A DNA stretch of 32,519 bases from Nymphaea colorata. Its lineage: Eukaryota; Streptophyta; Magnoliopsida; Nymphaeales; Nymphaeaceae. The DNA lies in NCBI RefSeq assembly GCF_008831285.2, contig NW_022204671.1, positions 1 through 32,519 of the forward strand, in the 5' to 3' direction. Both the position numbers and the translations under genes were made by a program. The notes beneath the pieces are model-generated. The model searched no databases, was not told where the DNA came from, and saw only the letters and a list, made by a program, of their open reading frames with translations. Shown piece after piece: positions 28,864 through 32,519 of this stretch (its first letter is position 1; the number at the start of each line of letters is the position of its first letter).

Positions 28864-31201
28864 TCATAGAACTTTACGAATTTATTGTATTTGCATCTTG
28901 AATTATTCTTAGCGTAGTTCCCGGTTTGTAAATTTTAATAAATTTTACTGTTTAATTGGCCTAAATAATAAATCGTCATTCCATAATTCTTTTATTGTAC
29001 TTTCTAAACATTTTGTTGGTCTTTCAAAAATAGTGGGGACATCAAAGTACCATATAGCACAGATCTAATTCTTTTTATTTATAAGTGCCATATCAGCGAT
29101 CCAGATGACATTCTTGATATTACCACCAGCAGTCTTTTACTGAGATCGAAGCCACTCTAGATCACCTCTAAGAATGGCATCTCTTTGGCTTTAAAAACTC
29201 AAACTTTCCTATTTACCATTCCAGTCTTTGTTGGATATTGTGCAATACAATTAAATCCTATACTTGGACTTATATTTCTCTAGCCTATTAAACCAGGTTT
29301 GAAATCTTCGCCGATACCTCCGGCATCTATTCTATTATTATGATCTATCTGAAAATGTCGGAATTCTACGATTGAGTAAACTCTGTGTTGGTTAACCTTA
29401 AAGAGAAAATATTTAAGTAGCTTCAATCTCTTTTCGATTCAGCTATGAGTCTTGATTGCTCGTAGTAAATTTAATAGCAGTATGTTATGTAATGATTTAT
29501 GGAGGAGGAACCTATATTAAAACTCCTAGCTACAAGCTACCGTATTCAACTGAATCTTTTCCAAAGAATCCGAGTGAATTTGGTGTAATATTATAACTGC
29601 CTACAAATAGAAAATCTGATAATTCAGGCATTTTCTTGAGTGTTTTTTGATTATAATGTGTAGCTGCTATGAGTTTAGTATGGTGAACCGTAAAATTGGA
29701 AAATTTCATGCGATTTTGACTTGCTAATTGAGATTAAAGCTTATAAAATGCAGCTATCTTTGATTCTGTAATTATCTTTATAGCATCCTTTCTCGGGGAT
29801 TAGTTTCTTCTTATATTAGAAATAGTTGATAAGACATCAAATTGATAGCCATTAACCCGATTGAGTGTTTTTAATTTGGTTTACAATTCGTATTTAGTCG
29901 CTTTATATACTTCTTGATTGGTTAACTCAAAAATCGAAGACGTTTATATCTTTCATTTGGCCCTCTTGAAACAAATCTTTGAAATTGAGAGCTTTGTAAA
30001 GCTCTTAACGCTCTTCTCGCTCTTCTAATTGCAGGATGATGTCGTCGCTTGCGATTGGGAGGCTTGTAATCACATGAATAAAATGTACTGCCATTAAAAG
30101 CTTGATAAATGCAGCCTAAAAGATTTCTAAAGATCTTAGATAAAATGGCTTTTTGCTTTTGTATTATTCCTATTTCTTATTGGTTTGTCCAGTGCTGATA
30201 AACGGAGATACTATATTAATATTCCTGTATTTTTATGACCCCTTTGAACTTCTTTCTCTAATTATATCCCTGATTAAGAACAATCCATAATTATTTATGT
30301 CTGGATCTGTATAAGGAATATTTTTATTCATAGGAGTGATAATAAGATGGACATTGTCAAGATTGTTAAAGCAATACAAGTTCAGATTGATATTTATGTC
30401 TGAAAGGATCTATTGAAAGAATCTTTTTCCTTATTAGACCGAATATTTGTCTGTTAACGCTGTTTCCAAGAAATAATTTAACCTTTTTCGAAAGATTTAG
30501 TTATTTCTTGCTTAAGGATTATCACTTAGAAGTCCAAAATCTCTCTTCCAGAATACATTCCCACCAACTGTCCAATCGCCTGATGACAAATTGGCACTAT
30601 TTATACACACACGAAGTGTTTTGTCGGTATATTTTATTAGCCAGAGCTTTCCGTGTATATATCCATAATTTCTTGCATATATTGCATGAAGACACTTTCT
30701 TTTATTTATCCACTGTTCCATGAGCTGCGTCTTTTGTTTGTTGCTCTACTAAAGTATTAAAATTTTTTTATTTTGAAAAAGTTTACTATTTTCCTTTATA
30801 AAACCAGCTTTTTTGAATTTGTTCGTAATCAGCAAGATATTTATCTATGAATTCCAGAAAGAGAATTCATCAAAGAATCTGATTATTACATCTAAATTAA
30901 ACTGGTCAATCCCATCTAATGAAATAATAATCGTTTAAATTTATTTTGCCCTTATTTTGGCTTATGTTGATGATCGTCTTTGTTGCCAATCTAGTTTTTG
31001 TATCTATTCTCGAAAGATTATGCTTAGATATTAATTATGCAGATAGTTAACCTTGTCATTTTAGATTTCCTATTAGGTCTATTTAAGTTCTTCACACAAA
31101 GTTTAGCTTTTATTTCTAACTCGAAAATATAAAGAATCCGAAAGAGAAGTATAATTTTAGCGGCTCGTAGGTTGAATATTAGCAGCTTACTCTTATTCCA
31201 T
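28864..31201 (-). CDS. Tyrosyl-DNA phosphodiesterase (TDP1) family protein
   Basis: The minus strand encodes about 779 residues from ATG 31199-31201 (MEQEQAANIQPTSRQNYTSL) to TGA (TCA 28864-28866). It has one frame change, near 29930, where the T run seems one base too long. Two catalytic blocks of the TDP1 branch of the phospholipase D superfamily are visible. The first, near residue 183, is IHGKLWLIKYTDKTLRVCIN then SANLSSGDW. The second, near residue 507, is HHTKLIAATHYNQKTLKK then FLFVGSYNITPNSLG and GSLQLGVLI. Both His-x-Lys pairs and both Asn residues are present. TDP1 removes stalled topoisomerase I from DNA ends in the nucleus. Spacing between the blocks (about 325 residues) exceeds the 230 of human TDP1, and a C-terminal extension follows. 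Unlike its neighbours it is AT-rich with almost no frame breaks. Confidence 0.8.
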
Positions 31202-32043
31202 TTGTATACCGTACTTTTATTCTTCTTTCATGATTATTAAATTATTATGGTAATCCAAATAGATCTAATATGGATTAATAAGTACGAGGTTTTTATAAAA
31301 TTCATTCAAAAGCGAAAGCTATTTTTACATAAATCATCTAAAACATGAAATTATCTATTGACACATGTTGTCTAGCAAGCTTCTTGCATTGTTTTGAGGA
31401 TCTTTTATCAGCATTTTTAGATGATAAATATTAAAAACATGACTGAAGAGTTTATATCAATAAAAATAAGCTTAAATGTGCAGATTAATTTATGGTCATT
31501 GTGGATATTGGAATATTTTTGATTAGATGTTTCATTGAAGATAATTTTTTCATGATTTTTATCTTTTTATATGCTGATATGCACCAAAAGCTGTGGAAAA
31601 TACTCATGTAGGCAATTACTATCATACAAATGAGTCCAAAGACAACATGCAAGTTTCTTTAATATTTTAAATTTGGAAGTTTAGACTATGATTTACCTCA
31701 GACAAAAGAGTCATTAGACATATAAGCTATAATTATTCAGGATTACAACTGGCTATTACAAGGCTTGGGTATAGAACTATTGCTACAATAATATAATCCA
31801 GCTATTCTATTTTCCAGGTTTAGCCTTTCCTTTTGATCAATAGAAACATGATAAATCAATCATTATCAGTTCTTCTTTATGTTTTAACCCACATTTCTCT
31901 TCAAGCAATCAACAGCTCTAAATATTATCTTCTAAGATTGGATGTTTTAATATTTTTTGTAGGAATCATATGAAATTTCTTTAGAAGGCTATGGTTAGAT
32001 AGCCAAATAAAACCAAGAGGTGGAAAAGATGTGAGCCTGAGGA
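31202..32043. other. AT-rich stretch, possible weak plus-strand coding
   Basis: About 840 AT-rich bases between the 5' end of the TDP1-like gene and the truncated EF-hand copy. Plus-strand frames are open at about 31290-31535 (NMKLSIDTHVVQQASCIVLR) and 31510-31840 (SLDYDLPQTKESLDIQ, then YNWLLQGLGIELLLQQYN). With TGA as the only stop such lengths can be chance, and no family is recognised. The left end should hold the TDP1 promoter. Confidence 0.3.
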
Positions 32044-32417
32044 AGAAAACTGTTTCTCTCACGAGCAGCTTCTTCGATAAGGAGTCGTCTATCCATTTCT
32101 GCGTGGCGGACGGGGTACTTCGATTTATTGCTGGCGGATGGTCTTGTTGGGAGAGTGGATGAGGGAGTCCTTTTCGAAGCGGAAGGTGATCCTGAGCTGG
32201 TCGTGGTTGGTGCACGTGAAGTAGACGCGGATGGTGGCGACGGGGACTGGCTTCTGGGGCTGGGGCAGACTGAACTCGACCATGAACCTGCGTGGGGAGG
32301 GGCGTACTTGACCTCGTTGGGCTTGGTCTCGATGAGGGAAATGTGGTATTGGTATTTCTTGGTCCAGGTCTATACGATTCCTTCGACCTCCCGATATGCA
32401 ACTGAAGCTAGGGACAT
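32044..32417 (-). pseudogene. Truncated second copy of the EF-hand gene N-terminus
   Basis: About 98% identical to 28398-28769, from the same ATG (32415-32417, MSLASVAYREVEG) to LLVRETVF, after which the sequence is unrelated. All four substitutions between the copies are synonymous. Two runs are one base longer here (GGGG near 32258, CCC near 32392) and keep the frame where copy 1 loses it. A C-run break near 32304 is shared. Past the repeat the frame continues about 45 codons of unlikely protein. It may be a partial duplication, a rearranged gene segment, or an assembly join to another copy or allele. Confidence 0.7.
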
Positions 32418-32519
32418 AGAAGTCAATCTTCTCTTAATAATTATTCCTTAAAATCATAATTAATCCAAATATATTTTGAAATTAATCAACAGAAATAGAT
32501 CAAACAATCAAATTCCTAA

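Noticed and set aside
31290-31840. A plus-strand gene in the AT-rich gap
   Set aside because: Frames of 80-110 codons are open, but where TGA is the only stop in AT-rich DNA this is near chance; no motif, and two separate frames would be needed.
1-32519. tRNA or rRNA genes, CRISPR arrays, ciliate telomere repeats
   Set aside because: No T-loop-like GTTCGAATCC or its complement in a plausible context, no regularly spaced repeats, and no C4A4 or C4A2 runs. The single AACCCTAAC at about 25880 is isolated.

Overview
The window is nuclear DNA of a ciliate that reads TAA and TAG as glutamine and uses TGA as its only stop (the code of Tetrahymena, Paramecium and the hypotrichs). Nearly every gene becomes one long reading frame only under that code. 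The reassigned codons fall where family patterns want Gln, for example in the MORN repeats, the TPR/J-protein, the TBC domain, the Pumilio gene and the long glutamine-rich tail near 17.7-18.9 kb. Many genes sit on one contig, so this is not a one-gene nanochromosome. I cannot name the species.

Layout, left to right. 67-2100 (+): large protein with a GOLD-like C-terminal part. 2172-2643 and 2753-3327 (+): ribosomal proteins uS17/RPS11 and uL6/RPL9. 3660-6094 (-): an unknown ORF, a weak small ORF and a MORN-repeat protein. 6210-7729 (+) and 7900-8745 (-): two unknown basic proteins, convergent. 9162-9755 (+): helix-turn-helix protein. 9804-10968 (+): TBC-domain RabGAP with a possible lipidated N-terminus. 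11088-12736 (+): TPR-J co-chaperone like DNAJC7. 12924-14388 (+): Pumilio. 14554-15194 (+): coiled-coil protein. 15389-17000 (+): TPR-C2 protein. 17077-18896 (+): multi-pass membrane protein with a Gln-rich tail. 18955-21334 (+): WD40 protein. 21363-21739 (-), 22060-22619 (+) and 22790-23745 (+): three unknowns. 23975-25470 (+): Ser/Thr kinase. 25511-25855 (+): ribosomal protein eL36. 26098-27276 (+): unknown. 27383-28769 (-): EF-hand-like protein. 28864-31201 (-): tyrosyl-DNA phosphodiesterase (TDP1) family. 31202-32043: AT-rich. 32044-32417 (-): a second, truncated copy of the start of the EF-hand gene.

The genome is compact: gaps between genes are often 30-200 bases. Many genes carry one-base frame breaks. 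Where a conserved family fixes the expected frame, the break is nearly always one missing base in a run of identical bases (five in RPS11 alone). This points to shortened homopolymers in the assembly rather than dead genes, and coordinates for these genes therefore span several frames. Two breaks of another kind are best read as GT-AG introns of only 20 bases, in the Pumilio and kinase genes.

Several genes fit a ciliated protist (MORN, WD40, EF-hand and coiled-coil proteins). The rest are housekeeping or regulatory: translation, protein folding, mRNA control by Pumilio, Rab cycling and DNA-topoisomerase adduct repair. I see no operon-like pathway, no CRISPR array, no rRNA or tRNA gene and no telomere repeat.
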